From Sipunculus nudus (lineage: Eukaryota; Annelida; Sipuncula; Golfingiida; Sipunculidae), in assembly GCA_026874595.1 (NCBI GenBank), contig CM049314.1, forward strand, positions 53,367,812 to 53,431,811: DNA of 64,000 bases, in the 5' to 3' direction. Shown in pieces: positions 50,743 through 61,324 of the stretch (position 1 is its first letter; every line of letters starts with the position of its first letter). The position numbers and the translations under genes were made by a program. The notes under the pieces are model-generated. The model was not told the DNA's origin and did no database searches. It worked only from the letters and a program-made list of their open reading frames with translations.

Positions 50743-52599
50743 AAATAGAAAAGCTATCCAGGATGTATACGCATGCCCAATTTCAGGTGAATTAGTCAAG
50801 TCACTGCAGAGATATGAGTGATTTTAACCCAAGGCAGACGAACAGATGGACACTGTGCAAACATGGTTGCAGGTGGCGCCACCATTTTTGGTGTATGTTA
50901 TAAAGCTCTCCAAGGGCTACATTTGTGCAAAAAAATTTTCCTGATCGGTCAAACGGTTCCCGAGATATGAGCTTGGATGTCTGCAGCGTAAACGTGAATG
51001 TAGGTGGCGCCACCTGTCATAAAATCAGAAAAGCTATCCAGGATGTTTATGCATGCCCAATTTCAGGTGAATTAGTCAAGTCACTGCATCGGTCAAACGG
51101 TTCCCGAGATTTGTGGGTTTATGTGTGGAAACAGACGCACAAACGGACGCAGAGCGCAAAGGAAAGGTCAGAGGTCAAAACAAAATCGGGGCGCAGCAGT
51201 TCACATGTGACCCGAACAAAATCCCGGGTTTCGGAAAATTCCGCCCAGCCGTTACGGAGGAGTTCTCCGGACCCCTACGCGGCGGCGGCGGCGGCGGCGT
51301 CCAGCTGAAAACATAGTATCCGCAAAACTCTGTTTTGGCGGATACAATTACTGCATAACACTTGGTGGGTTGGGTTTGCCGGTGGGGGGGGGGGGGGGGG
51401 GGTGGGGGGGGGTGATTGGGGTGGTGATATGAGAATAACTGTACACCTGTCACAGCAGGGGATCTCCCCCAGTGACTGTAACAAATCAGAAACTCTGGCA
51501 TAGCTGACTTCCAGTGACCTGGAGTGGGACCCTGCATCTGTAATCAAAGCAAGTGACTACAGAAAAAAAATCAATAACTAGCTTAATTTTCAAGCTTTTA
51601 TTTTCGAATTTCAGATTTAGACAAACTAAATATTTATGTTTACACGCTGTGAAAATTCAATCAATGGTGTTTACAGGAAAAAAACGTGCCATGGTCAAAG
51701 TTGGGCAAAATTTAAGATACTGATTTTTTTTTATGATAATAACTAAAAAAAATTTACAAAATTCAGATCTAATTTTTGGTAAACAATTGAATCTTAATTA
51801 AACATAGTTATATACTTGAGAAAATAGACTCTAGTTTCAAAATTGTTCATGTTAAGTGAGTTATTATTTTTCCTGATTTTTTACAAAGTCCATTATGTTT
51901 GGGCCCATAACTTAAAGAATTTATACTTTACAGACTTAATTTCTTGCATGTACATAGGAACAATATAGAGGAATATTTATAGTAAATATGAGGAAAAACA
52001 GATGAGTGGTTTTGATATTAGGCAGTCCTGAAGTGTGAAAATAGGATTTTAATAAAAAATTGAGGTTTTTCCTTAATTTTTCAAAGGAACGAAGTTGCAA
52101 AGACCCAGTTTTCGGCTAGGAGATCTTGGGGACATCTAACATTATGCTGAATTTTGGATTCCTAGGTCTTACGGTTTCAAAACGTGCCACATCTACAGAC
52201 GGACCGACGGACGGACGACGGACAATGGACCACGACTATAGCTCAGATGACTTATAGTCAGCTGAGCTAACAAACCAGCAGTTTTGATATTAGGCAGTCT
52301 TAAAGTGTGAAAATGGGATTTTAATGGATTACTGAGGTTTTTCCTTATTAATAATATCTTGAAGGAACCAAGTCATAGTGACCCAATTTTCGGTATGGTA
52401 GGGCTTTTTAGGGATATTTAACTGTATGCCAAATTCTGAATTGTAGGTCCAACAATTCCAAAACGCGCCAGTTTAACTGATGGACAGACAGCAGATGGAC
52501 TGATGAACAGCCGATGGACAAAGGACCATCGCTATAGCTCAGTAGACTTTTAAATAGTCAGCTGAGCTAAAACCTGATGGTGTAAAATTAATATACTGG

Positions 52600-54235
52600 G
52601 ATGTGGGAGGGGGGATGTGTGGGATGATTGATAGGCTGGGATGTGGGAGGGGGGATGTGTGGGATGAATGATAGGCTGGGATGTGGGAGGGGGATGTGTG
52701 GGATGATTGATAGACTGGGATGTGGGAGGGGGGATGTATGGGATGATTGATATGCTGGGATGTGGGAGGGGGATGTGTTGGATAATTAATACACTGGGAC
52801 TTTGAGGGTAGATGTGTAACATGTTTGATACACTGGGATGTGGGATAATTGTGTTGGGGCTGGGATGATTGATATGCTGGGATGTCAGAGGGGGTATGTG
52901 TTCGATGATTGATGCACTGGGACTTTGAGGGGGGATGTGTAACATGTTTGATACAATGGGATGTGGGATAATTGTGTTGGGGCTGGGATGATTGATATGC
53001 TGGGATCAGGGAGGGCGGATGTGTTGGATAATTAATACACTGGGACTTTGAGGGGGGGGGATGTGTCACATGTTTGATACACTGGGATGTGGGATAATTG
53101 TGTTGGGGCTGGGATAATTGATATGCTGGGATGTGGGAGGGGGAAGTGTTGGATAATTAATACACTGAGACTTTGAGGGGGGATGTGTAACATGTTTGAT
53201 ACACTGGGATGTGGGATAATTGTGTTGGGGCTGGGATGATTGATATGCTGGGATGTGGGAGGGGGATGTGTTGGATAATTAATACACTGAGACTTTGAGG
53301 GGGGATGTGTAACATGTTTGATACACTGGGATGTGGGATAATTGTGTTGGGGCTGGGATGATTGATATGCTGGGATGTGGGAGTGGGTGATGTGTTGGAT
53401 GATTGATACAATGGGACTTTGAGGGGGGATGTGTAACATGTTTGATACACTGGGATGTGGGATAATTGTGTTGGGGCTGGGATGATTGATAAGCTGGGAT
53501 GTGTGAGGGGGGTGTGTTGGATGATTGAAACACTGGGACTTGGAAGGAGGATGTGGGGATGTTGATACACTGGGATTTTGATGGGGGATGTGTGGGATGA
53601 TTGATAGACTGGGACTTTGAGGGGGGATGTGTAACATGTTTGATACACTAGGATATGCGATAATTGTGTTGGGGCTGGGATGATTGATATGCTGGGATGT
53701 GGGAGGGGGGATGTGTGGGATGATTGATACACTGGGACTTTGAGGGGGGATGTGTAACATGTTTGATACACTGGGATGTGGGATAATTGTGTTGGGGCTG
53801 GGATGATTGATATGCTGGGATGTGGGAGGGGGATGTGTTGGATAATTATTACACTGGGACTTTGAGGGGGGATGTGTAACATGTTTGATACACTGGGATG
53901 TGGGATAATTGTGTTGGGGCTGGGATGATTGATATGCTGGGATGTCAGAGGGGGTATGTGTTTGATGATTGATGCACTGGGACTTTGAGGGGGGATGTGT
54001 AACATGTTTGATACAATGGGATATGGGATAATTGTGTTGGGGCTGGGATGATTGATATGCTGGGATGTGGGAGTGGGTGATGTGTTGGATGATTGATACA
54101 CTGGGACTTGGAGGGAGGATGTGTGGGTATATTGATACACTGGGATTTTGATGGGGGACGTGTGGGATGATTGATATGCTTGGATGTGGGGGGGGGGGGA
54201 TGTTTGGGATGATTGATACACTGGCCTTAGAGGGG
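52600..54235. repeat. Minisatellite: ~41-bp monomers organised as a 123-bp higher-order repeat
   Basis: On + the 123-bp unit joins three related parts: TGATACACTGGGATGTGGGA then TAATTGTGTTGGGGCTGGGA; TGATTGATATGCTGGGATGT then GGGAGGGGGATGTGTTGGA; and TAATACACTGGGACTTTGAG then GGGGGATGTGTAACATGTT. The left end (52600-52760) holds only the simple monomer. Because 123 is a multiple of three, several - strand frames stay open (up to 354 codons, Pro/Ser/Ile/His-rich, period 41 aa). More than one frame is open over the same bases and there is no signal, start context or homology, so I treat it as non-coding. Confidence 0.85.
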
Positions 54236-54687
54236 GGTTGTGTGGGATGATTGATAGGCTTGGATGTGGCAGGGGAAATGTGTGGAATTGTTTTTATGCT
54301 TGGATGTAGGACGGCCCTGGAAGGGGAATGTGGGATACAACTTAGCTCTCTCTCTCTGGGTGAACTTTAATGAGCCTGGGGGGGGGGGGGGGGATTTTGT
54401 TCCCTGTACTAACATCAAAATTAGTCATTAAGTTAGCAGTCATCTTCTCAAAAATTTTTCTCAAAAATCTTTGACAGATGTAACTAGACTAATGTAAATG
54501 AGCAGAAGCAACTGAACCGATGCGATTAAATATACAGAACTGGAGAGATGTAATTGGACTGACTGTGATACATTTAAGTTCTATGGAGCGTTGTATGTTA
54601 AACAATATACAAGCAAATAGAGCTGGGACTGAGTTCAGAATGTGATCAGGGATGTTATCATTACTGCAGGAACAAAGGTCACTTACC

Positions 54688-54769
54688 TTTAGAGTGACCG
54701 TGTTCTCCTGGGAGTCCTCATACTGTCACCACACCAATCACTTCGGTCCCATGCAGTCCACCACACCTG
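54688..54769 (-). other. Probable NCK 5'UTR exon with two short upstream ORFs
   Basis: On the - strand an acceptor (GTGTTTACAG, or CAG three bases later) is followed by about 80 bases ending CTAAAG|GTAAGTG, a near-consensus donor. The stretch is unlike the surrounding repeats. Joined to the NCK exon at 38764 it would hold two short upstream ORFs: ATG GGA CCG AAG TGA, and a 10-codon ORF ending in the TAA of CTCTAAAG. Assignment to NCK is inference from strand and position, and leaves a 16-kb intron filled with transposons. Confidence 0.5.
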
Positions 54770-55194
54770 CTGTAAACACAGATAGTAAATAACCATATGA
54801 GACTACAAGATGACTGTATGCTTTAATTTCATAACTTCCTGAATATAATGAACAACAGATGAGTCACTACACAAATATGTCACAGTTACAAGGAAAAATA
54901 CGTTTGTTATTAAGATGCAAAAGTCAAGGTGATTTAAAAAGCTAACAAGGCCTACTTGTACAGACAAAATACTAACAATTTTGAACCTGTGTACAAGCAC
55001 CAATTACACAAACATCGCTCTAGAGATGCTGGCATAGAAGTACACTACACTGAAGTTTGTGCCACCAGTCTATTTGGGATGTATAGAGTACTATGTACAT
55101 GCACAATTCCAGGCTAATTAGTCAAATCACTCCTGAGAAGTAAGCAGGCACAAACACTGTGCAAAAGTTTTTGTAGGTGGATGTACAATACACA

Positions 55195-55968
55195 ACAAGG
55201 GACCCATGGTTCAAGGTGCTCAGCTAAACTTTGTAAAATTTTATCAAATGCAAAATGTACTAATTTTTATTTTTATATATTAGCATTTGAAAAGCTAAGA
55301 GGAAATGGCCTGCTATTTGGTGATAATCAAATACAATATATATGAATGCAAGACAAATACTACATGTGTACTTTTAAGTTCTACATCAAAGATGCAGATG
55401 CATCTCATGATCAAATATTTGTAAAACTAAACCTGTCTGTATTTCAAATTATTGAAAGTAACTTGTTTCAAATACCCACTGGGCATATATGAAACCCTGT
55501 AAATATAAAGAACAAAACAGAAAGTGGAGATGAGCTGCTGTATAATAATACACATTTATTTTTATTAACTGAAATAACAATGCTATTAAAATATGAAATT
55601 GTACAATTTCAAATGAGCATAAACTAAATCTATTTACTATATATATATTATACTCTGTAATATATGAAAAGTGTAGCCTGAAACCATTTAGTTATGCAAT
55701 AAAGGAAAAAAGGTAACTGGCCCAATCATGCTCTGGACTAGACCACTTCTAAACTGGACTGGATTTAGATCTGGCCTGTGACATAGCAGTATTTATTTTA
55801 AAATCATATAAAGAGTTTATTGAACACATAATCCATTTAATCTTCCTGATTTACAAGATTTAACTCTTAAAAGTATGTAGCAGTTATATTACATAAAATA
55901 TAAAGATAAAACAGAAAATTCTGGAATTTTTATTTCATTAAAAATGAAAATAAGTATTTATAAAACAG
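55195..55968 (-). mobile_element. B-family fragment (one end present)
   Basis: ACAAGGGACCCATGGTTCAA then GGTGCTCAGCT, and TTAGCATTTGAAAAGCTAAG, match the start of the NCK-intron copy (35999). It is cut off by the next B copy at 55970. To its left, 54948-55190 looks like a G/H fragment (AACAAGGCCTACTTGTAC; GTGCCACCAGTCTATTTGGG). Confidence 0.5.
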
Positions 55969-55969
55969 A

Positions 55970-57090
55970 ACAAGGGACCTATGGGTCACGACGCTCAGCT
56001 GTTATATATGATAAAAAAATATTTAGAAATGAGGCACATGCTGGTTTTGTGTGGTAATTTATATAAGCTGTATTATGAGTTGTTGTTGTTTAGCTTATGT
56101 ATGATTTTGATAGTACCTTTGGAGACAGGGAAGAGGATTGATTTCATTTATTTTATTAACAAATGGAGTACTATTGTCACACAGATTTTGACTTGTCCAT
56201 ATAACTTATAAGCAGAACATATAATATAAGAGTTTAACTATTTATTAAAAAAAATTACAAATATTGTCCCAAATATAATTTTTATTAAAAATAATAAGAG
56301 AATCATATGATTTTTTAAAATGAAATATAACTGATATGATTATTAAAATAATATTAAAGAATATATTCATGAATGCACTCATGAATACATTTTGAAAGTA
56401 TTTGCACGAGTAATCATATACTTTCATTTTTACCTGAATTCCCATTCTTTATGCAAGAAATTTTATAATGGAGTATATAATCATATTCGTATTTAAATAC
56501 AATTACAAAGTATTCGCACCATGTCTGGTATTTATTCAGTTTTCACCAAACAATGATGTTGAGAATCCAGAATATACAAAATTCACACATTTAAATAATG
56601 ATCATAAGTACCTGGTTTTATGGCTTTTATTTATATTAAAAAATAACTGTAAAAATTCATTTTGGACTAATTTCACATCAATGTACACACTAGACACAGT
56701 AGGAATCTGGATTAATATTATCAACTGCTTCTTTGTCTATCATTAATTTCCTTCATATGATCCCTAATGATTAGTAATGAATAATATGATTTACTTCTTT
56801 ATCATTAAAATTGAACTGAAAAATGCCATAGGTGACTGCATGGTGTTATTTGGAATATGTGACATTCTACCCATTGATACAAGATTCTTATATCATCAGT
56901 AACTGCAAGTTAATTTCCTGTTATTATAAACTAACAAATTCCTTTTCTATTTTTCTTTAATTTGTTATTAAAAACCAATAAAAATTTATTAATTTATTGT
57001 TTATTGTTATGTTGTTGGTTAAAACTACTAGATGAGTTAGGTTGGACACCTGGATCAACTGTGGCTGGCCATAAGCTAGCCATGACAACA
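55970..57090 (-). mobile_element. B-family element, first part
   Basis: ACAAGGGACCTATGGGTCAC with GCTCAGCTG begins it, and it follows B0 closely to GGTTGGACACCTGGATCAAC. The matching continuation of B0 (AAAGGTCAACAAGG, then GAGGGGCT-GAG-ATAGCCAAAG) resumes only near 59800, beyond 2.7 kb of other sequence. Confidence 0.55.
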
Positions 57091-57287
57091 TGACATTCAG
57101 GCCTTCGGAAATAAACTGATAGGGCCTGGAGTCATGATGGCAGTCACAACAGAACGCCCATTCTATGGGTCGGATCAAAATATTTACTGTCTGGTATTAT
57201 TTGGCATCACAGGCTTTTAAAGTCGTATTATATGTGCTTAATATCGAAGAAGAAATGTTGTTACACAAAAATAATTACATTTATTAC

Positions 57288-57420
57288 CTCCTTTCATCAC
57301 TGTGGCACCGATTCACGTGAAGCGGTACTTCTCATTCAAAACTAAATGTGTCATGGCGCGGTCGTGTATGTAAACTTGGAAGTCAGAAGCCGGAAGCCGG
57401 AAACCAAGGAATTGTCTTAT
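57288..57420 (-). promoter_or_regulatory. Possible promoter / first exon of NCK on the - strand
   Basis: A CpG-richer island lies within AT-rich DNA. On the - strand it reads two CCGGCTTCCGG-type motifs (paired ETS-like GGAAG cores on the + strand near 57380-57410), then about 120 bases with CACGTGAATCGG, ending AAAGGAG|GTAATAAATG, a usable donor. This would suit a TATA-less promoter and a non-coding first exon. There is no direct evidence of transcription. Confidence 0.3.
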
Positions 57421-57779
57421 AAATAAAGCAGTTTAAAGCATGTACAAAATGCTAACGCTTCAATACCGTTTTGTTTTTCCCCGATAGAATAAGATCTTCA
57501 TTATCATTCTGTGAAGAATAATAGTGATCCATTCTTTAATCTGAAAGTTATGGATGATTTTGTGCTCGGAAGCCATCTCGGAAATCAGTCAGAAGTGCTG
57601 GGATGTGATCCAATATGTATAACTCGGAAGTCCCAGAGACACACTGGTTAACTTGTGGTCAGTTAAGAGTCACAGCCCAAATGCAGTTACATTATAATTA
57701 TAGTTGCATGCATATATTAAAATTTTTTATGCATGATTCTGCTTTTAATGAGTGTATAATACAATATACATGATACATA

Positions 57780-58640
57780 ATTGAAAAACTATAACTTCTT
57801 AATTTTTTTATTTGTAAATTTAATATATATTTTACATATGTGTGGGTGTATTTTCACCTAATATATTTCGCCCCATCTAGAGCTATGATTTTGTTAAAGA
57901 TATTTATATTTACATGAGGAATGTATGGGAAGGGATTAATTTTTTAAAATATGCAATGTAAAGAGGACATTTTGAGGCACCTTAAACAAATGATTATGAG
58001 GATTTTCTGTTTTCCGCAACTATTCTCCTACATGTTTATGAACAATATATTCAAACTTGAGGTTGTGGGCTTTAAAATTTATATTTCTGTAAAATTACGG
58101 TATAAACTGTAAAGTCCAAATATTCAAAAGTTCGTAACATGTTAATGTCAATGATGAAATGCGCGTCTATACATTTATAACTTGCAAAATGTCACTATTT
58201 AAAGGTATTACTCATTGTAAATAATTATTGATATGTTTAAGTCTTATGACAATCTTTGCATTTTACCGACTTTTGTGATCTGTGAGCGCCCAGGCTCACA
58301 GTGCGTGAGCCTGAGTATCAGCCGAGGAGGCGTGAGATTTTTCACGGTCGATCCCACCCCGAGCTGAGCTCTGTGGGGAGACCGTGCATGACTCGCACGG
58401 TAATGCGATCGGGGGGGGGGGGGATTCCTCAATATACTAGTATATATTTATATGCTCTCAAAGTGGAGTAAATCACCAACTTATGAATTGGAAAGTCAAA
58501 AATATAAAAATGAAATTGCTGGGGAATAAAAAAGTAATCTGAAAAAGAAATGAAAATTGATTACGAATTTATTGGAAAAGAACTCGATAAAATGAGAGAT
58601 ATTACGTCTAAATTGGCTTGCGCCCTCTATGGATGCACCA
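57780..58640. mobile_element. Diverged relative of the CAGGGGCG element
   Basis: Landmarks occur in the same order as at 24.87-25.58 kb: TGCAATGTAAAGAGGACATT; AACTTGCAAAATGTCACTAT; TTTAAGTCTTATGACAATCT; a GAGGCGTGAGATT-TTCA-GGTCGA stretch; a G run; and TCGATAAAATGAGAGATATT. No CAGGGGCG termini are visible, so it is older or uses other ends. Confidence 0.5.
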
Positions 58641-59499
58641 CTGAATAATAAATATGGTATAATAAACCCTAATACAGCATTAAAAATAGTTATAAATTAC
58701 GATGTCATTCAAAATAAAAACAGTAATATATTTCCCATACGTTGAACAAATATGAAAATTCAATATATTTTGATCTTTATAAAAATCCATGCATCTGAAT
58801 ATTCCGTGTATACTCACTATTTTTATTTGATCCTTATATTTTTTTCCTCAGAAAACAAAATTAACCGGACTATAGTTGGAATTCTCGATACAGTATAGTA
58901 ACGTGCGCTTTTGGACATCCTTCTCTCTGAACTTAATAGTTGCTGGTATCAGGTTCTATAATTAAACAGAATTTTTTATATCTATAACATTTGCTCTGTA
59001 ACAATTTATTTTTAAACATTTACTGAACTTTTTCCCCCAACATAAAATACAGTAACAGCGTAAAATATTGATGAGTTAATATAATCTTGTTTTACAAAAT
59101 GAAATAAAATATCAATATAATATATTATAAAAAAACAGCATCATGAATGTTAAAAAACAGATTGAGTTTATGAAAAATATGTCATATTGAAATAATTGAA
59201 AATGTTTGACACGTTTGCTGACGATATGATGACCAGTGCATTAGCCATTACTGGCTTCCGAGTTTTACACATCTGGACCATAACCGGGCATTTCCGAGCC
59301 TATATAACTTGGGATGGATAACTTTGATTTTTGCATTATGCTAAAAAAAAACTAATTCTATCAATAAAAATAAAATGGTACTTTCCATTAATATAGTAGC
59401 ATTTTAATTATGCTTCGATCATTGCTTTATTTAAAAAAATTCTTTCGACTTCGGACTTCCGAGTTTTACACATAGCCGTTTGGGAATCCCCTACCGGAA

Positions 59500-59818
59500 G
59501 TTATGGTTCTCCCGCTAACAGACGTGGAGACGAGTTTTTCGAGTAAAACCAGCCTCGGTATTAAAAACTGCTGCACGAATACACGTAAGTCAACCGTTGA
59601 TGTAATAATTATTATTTTCCCCAACAGAATAACGTCACTTTTTTTCTTAACTCAGGAAAATGACAGCTCGAGAAGTAGATGAAGATGAAAAAGTAGTGTC
59701 AGAAATGGCGTGCACATCTGCACATACTAGAATTGATGCGAACCCAATAGCTTGTACTGTCACCTCATCGTCTTCAGTATATCTAAAATCGACGTTTGGG
59801 GTGACAAGCTGTCGCTAG
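59500..59818 (+). CDS. Possible first exons of an unrecognised + strand gene (52-codon ORF, abutting a transposon)
   Basis: A possible 5'UTR exon ends GAATACAC|GTAAGTC at 59584. A pyrimidine-rich acceptor (TTAACTCAG) precedes GAAA and ATG at 59660. The frame reads MTAREVDEDEKVVSEMACTS, then AHTRIDANPIACTVTSSSSV and YLKSTFG, an acidic then Ser/Thr-rich N-terminus that I do not recognise. From about 59799 the DNA is B-family transposon, so the frame runs into repeat and stops at 59816-59818. A donor at TTTGGG|GTGACA exactly at the border is possible. This may be a true 5' end or a gene fragment broken by, or carried in, the element. Confidence 0.35.
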
Positions 59819-60540
59819 CCATAAGCTGCCTGGATTCCTGTATGCCTCGCCTCAAGCGTGCATAATTTGATGAAAGGTCAACAAGGTCAACATACAGGTG
59901 ACTCAAGAGGGGCTGGAGAGAGCCAAAGTCTGACAGGGTCTCATAAAAAACATTAATAAAAGCTACAATTTTTGGCCAATTTCTTTCAGCTTTCTAAACT
60001 AAAAAGCTGAAATCCTTATGTGTGCATGATATGAAAATTATATCAACAGTGCTCACGGGAAACAAACGTGCCATGGTCACAGTTGGGCAAAATTTAAGGT
60101 ACTAATTTTATATTTATACTAATAACTTATAAAATTTGAAAAATTCAGAACTAATTTTGGGTATTCAATTGAATCTTGATTAAAAAATGTTACATCCCTG
60201 ACAAAAAAATCTCTAGCTTCAGCAATGCCCTTGTTAAGGGAGTAAATATATTTCTTGATTTTTTACAAAGTGCATTATGTTTGGGCCCATAACTTAAAAC
60301 AATTAAGCAATACTGACATCATTCTGGCATGTGCATAGAGAATGAAAAATATGTATATTATTTATGATTAAAGTCAGATCAGTGGTTTTGATATTAGGCA
60401 GTCTTGAAGTGTAACAATGGGTTTTTAATTGAAAAATGAAGTTTTTCATTAATATCTCGAAGGTATTAAGTCCTAGTGACCAAATTCTTGGCATGGTAGG
60501 GGATTTTGGAGACATCTAACTGTATGCCGAATTTAAGGAA
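59799..60540 (-). mobile_element. B-family fragment, second part
   Basis: CGCTAGCCATAAGCTGCC, GAAAGGTCAACAAGGTCAAC, ACAAACGTGCCATGGTCACA and TTGATATTAGGCAGTCTTGA follow B0 and the NCK-intron copy. It stops at 60540 before the terminal motif. With 55970-57090 it may be one element split by later events. Confidence 0.5.
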
Positions 60541-60649
60541 CTTGAGCTGAAGCTGGGGAGCTGAGCTCTTGCAAACTGCATAATACTAGCTTGATGTAAA
60601 CAATATGTTACATGGTGCTTGAAAACTTGATTAAAATCTACAGTTTTTG

Positions 60650-61321
60650 ATCAACTGGTTTCAAATTTTTGGTGTTAACAGTTGAAATGCTAACAAAAAC
60701 ATGCTGTGAAAATTAAATCCACAGCAGTAACAGGAAAAAAACGTGCCATGGTCAAAGTTGGGCAAAATTTAAGGTACCAATTTTTTATTTTTATTAATAT
60801 TTTAAAAAATTTAAAAGATTTTCATCTAATTTTGGGTATACAATTTAATTTTGATTAATTAAAGTTATATTACTGGAAAAAAGGTCCATAGCTTTAACAT
60901 TTTTTGTGTTAAGTGATCAAATATCTTTCCTGATTTTTTACAAAATGCATTATGTTTGGGCCCATAACTTTTTTAAATTAAATAATACAGACATAATTTC
61001 TGGCATGTACATAGGAACTATATAGAGGAATATTTATGGTAAATATGAGGAAAAACAGATGAGTGGTTTTGATATTAGGCAGTCCTGAAGTGTGAAAATA
61101 GGTTTTTAATATAAAATTGAGGTTTTTCCTTAATTTCTCAAAGGAACAAAGTTGCAAAGACCCAGTTTTCGGCTTGGTAGGAGATCTTGGGGACATCTAA
61201 CATTATGCCGAATTTTGGATTCCTAGGTCTTACGGTTTCAAAACGTGCCACATCTACGGACGGACGGACGGACAGACGGACCACGACTATAGCTCAGATG
61301 ACTTATAGTCAGCTGAGCTAA
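60650..61321 (-). mobile_element. B-family element, one end present
   Basis: ACGTGCCATGGTCAAAGTTG, GGAGATCTTGGGGACATCTA, a (GACG)n run (61258-61278), and ACTATAGCTCAGATGACTTA then TAGTCAGCTGAGCTAA at the end. It closely matches the equivalent part of B2. Confidence 0.6.
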
Positions 61322-61324
61322 AAA

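Larger units (their letters stand above)
48805..50743 (-). mobile_element. B2: fourth-level B element inside H3
   Basis: The left junction is CCACCTGTCATAA|CAAGGGACC and the right junction is GCTGAGCTAAA|AATAGAAAAGCTATCC. The intact H unit at 48509-48542 reads CCTGTCATAAAATCAGAAAAG, so the element sits inside a known sequence with no target duplication. About 960 bases at its left match B1 (47039-48000). A G-run block lies at 49807-49838 and a (GACG)n tract at 50637-50690. Confidence 0.75.
48000..51347 (-). mobile_element. H3: third-level H element, both ends present
   Basis: On the - strand the 5' end is TTGTATCCGCC (51347-51337), followed by AAAACAGAGTTTTGCGGATA. The 3' part has the exact inverse GGCGGATACAA, then the perfect-stem hairpin GTAGTCGCTTGTCGACTAC and CCGTATTCTAG, followed by TT. 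The body holds GGTGGCGCCACC at 48227, 48376, 48505, 48785, 50872 and 51003. It is interrupted by B2 at 48805. A (CGG)n run lies at 51283-51299. Confidence 0.75.
47039..52272 (-). mobile_element. B1: second-level B element
   Basis: It begins CAAGGGACCTATGGGTCACT with GCTCAGCTG, and ends GACTATAGCTCAGATGACTT then ATAGTCAGCTGAGCTAA. H3 interrupts it: left flank ACAGTGAAAACAATAACAA, right flank TTACTGCATAACACTTGGTG. In B2 the same place is uninterrupted, reading CAATAACAATTACTGCATTA. Confidence 0.7.
42254..52572 (-). mobile_element. B0: outer B-family element of the nested block
   Basis: It begins ACAAGGGACCCATTGGTCAC and ends TAGTCAGCTGAGCTAAAA. Its own sequence, aligned by eye to the copy starting at 55970, is broken by a TIR element (42893-44634), an insertion at 45303-46570, and B1 (47039-52272). 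The flanks of B1 continue each other: left TAGGAAATATTCAAA, right AACCAGCAGTTTTGATATTA, as in the B element at 37.3-37.4 kb. Confidence 0.6.

Noticed and set aside
50801-51013. Repeated MAPPTFTFTLQTSKLIS-type ORFs on the - strand
   Set aside because: These are translations of H core units; they differ by stops and frameshifts between copies and have no conserved codon pattern.
53157-54221. 354-codon ORF (and overlapping 242-, 176- and 131-codon ORFs) on the - strand
   Set aside because: They follow a 123-bp tandem repeat that is open in more than one frame; there is no domain, signal or intron structure, and composition is dictated by the repeat.
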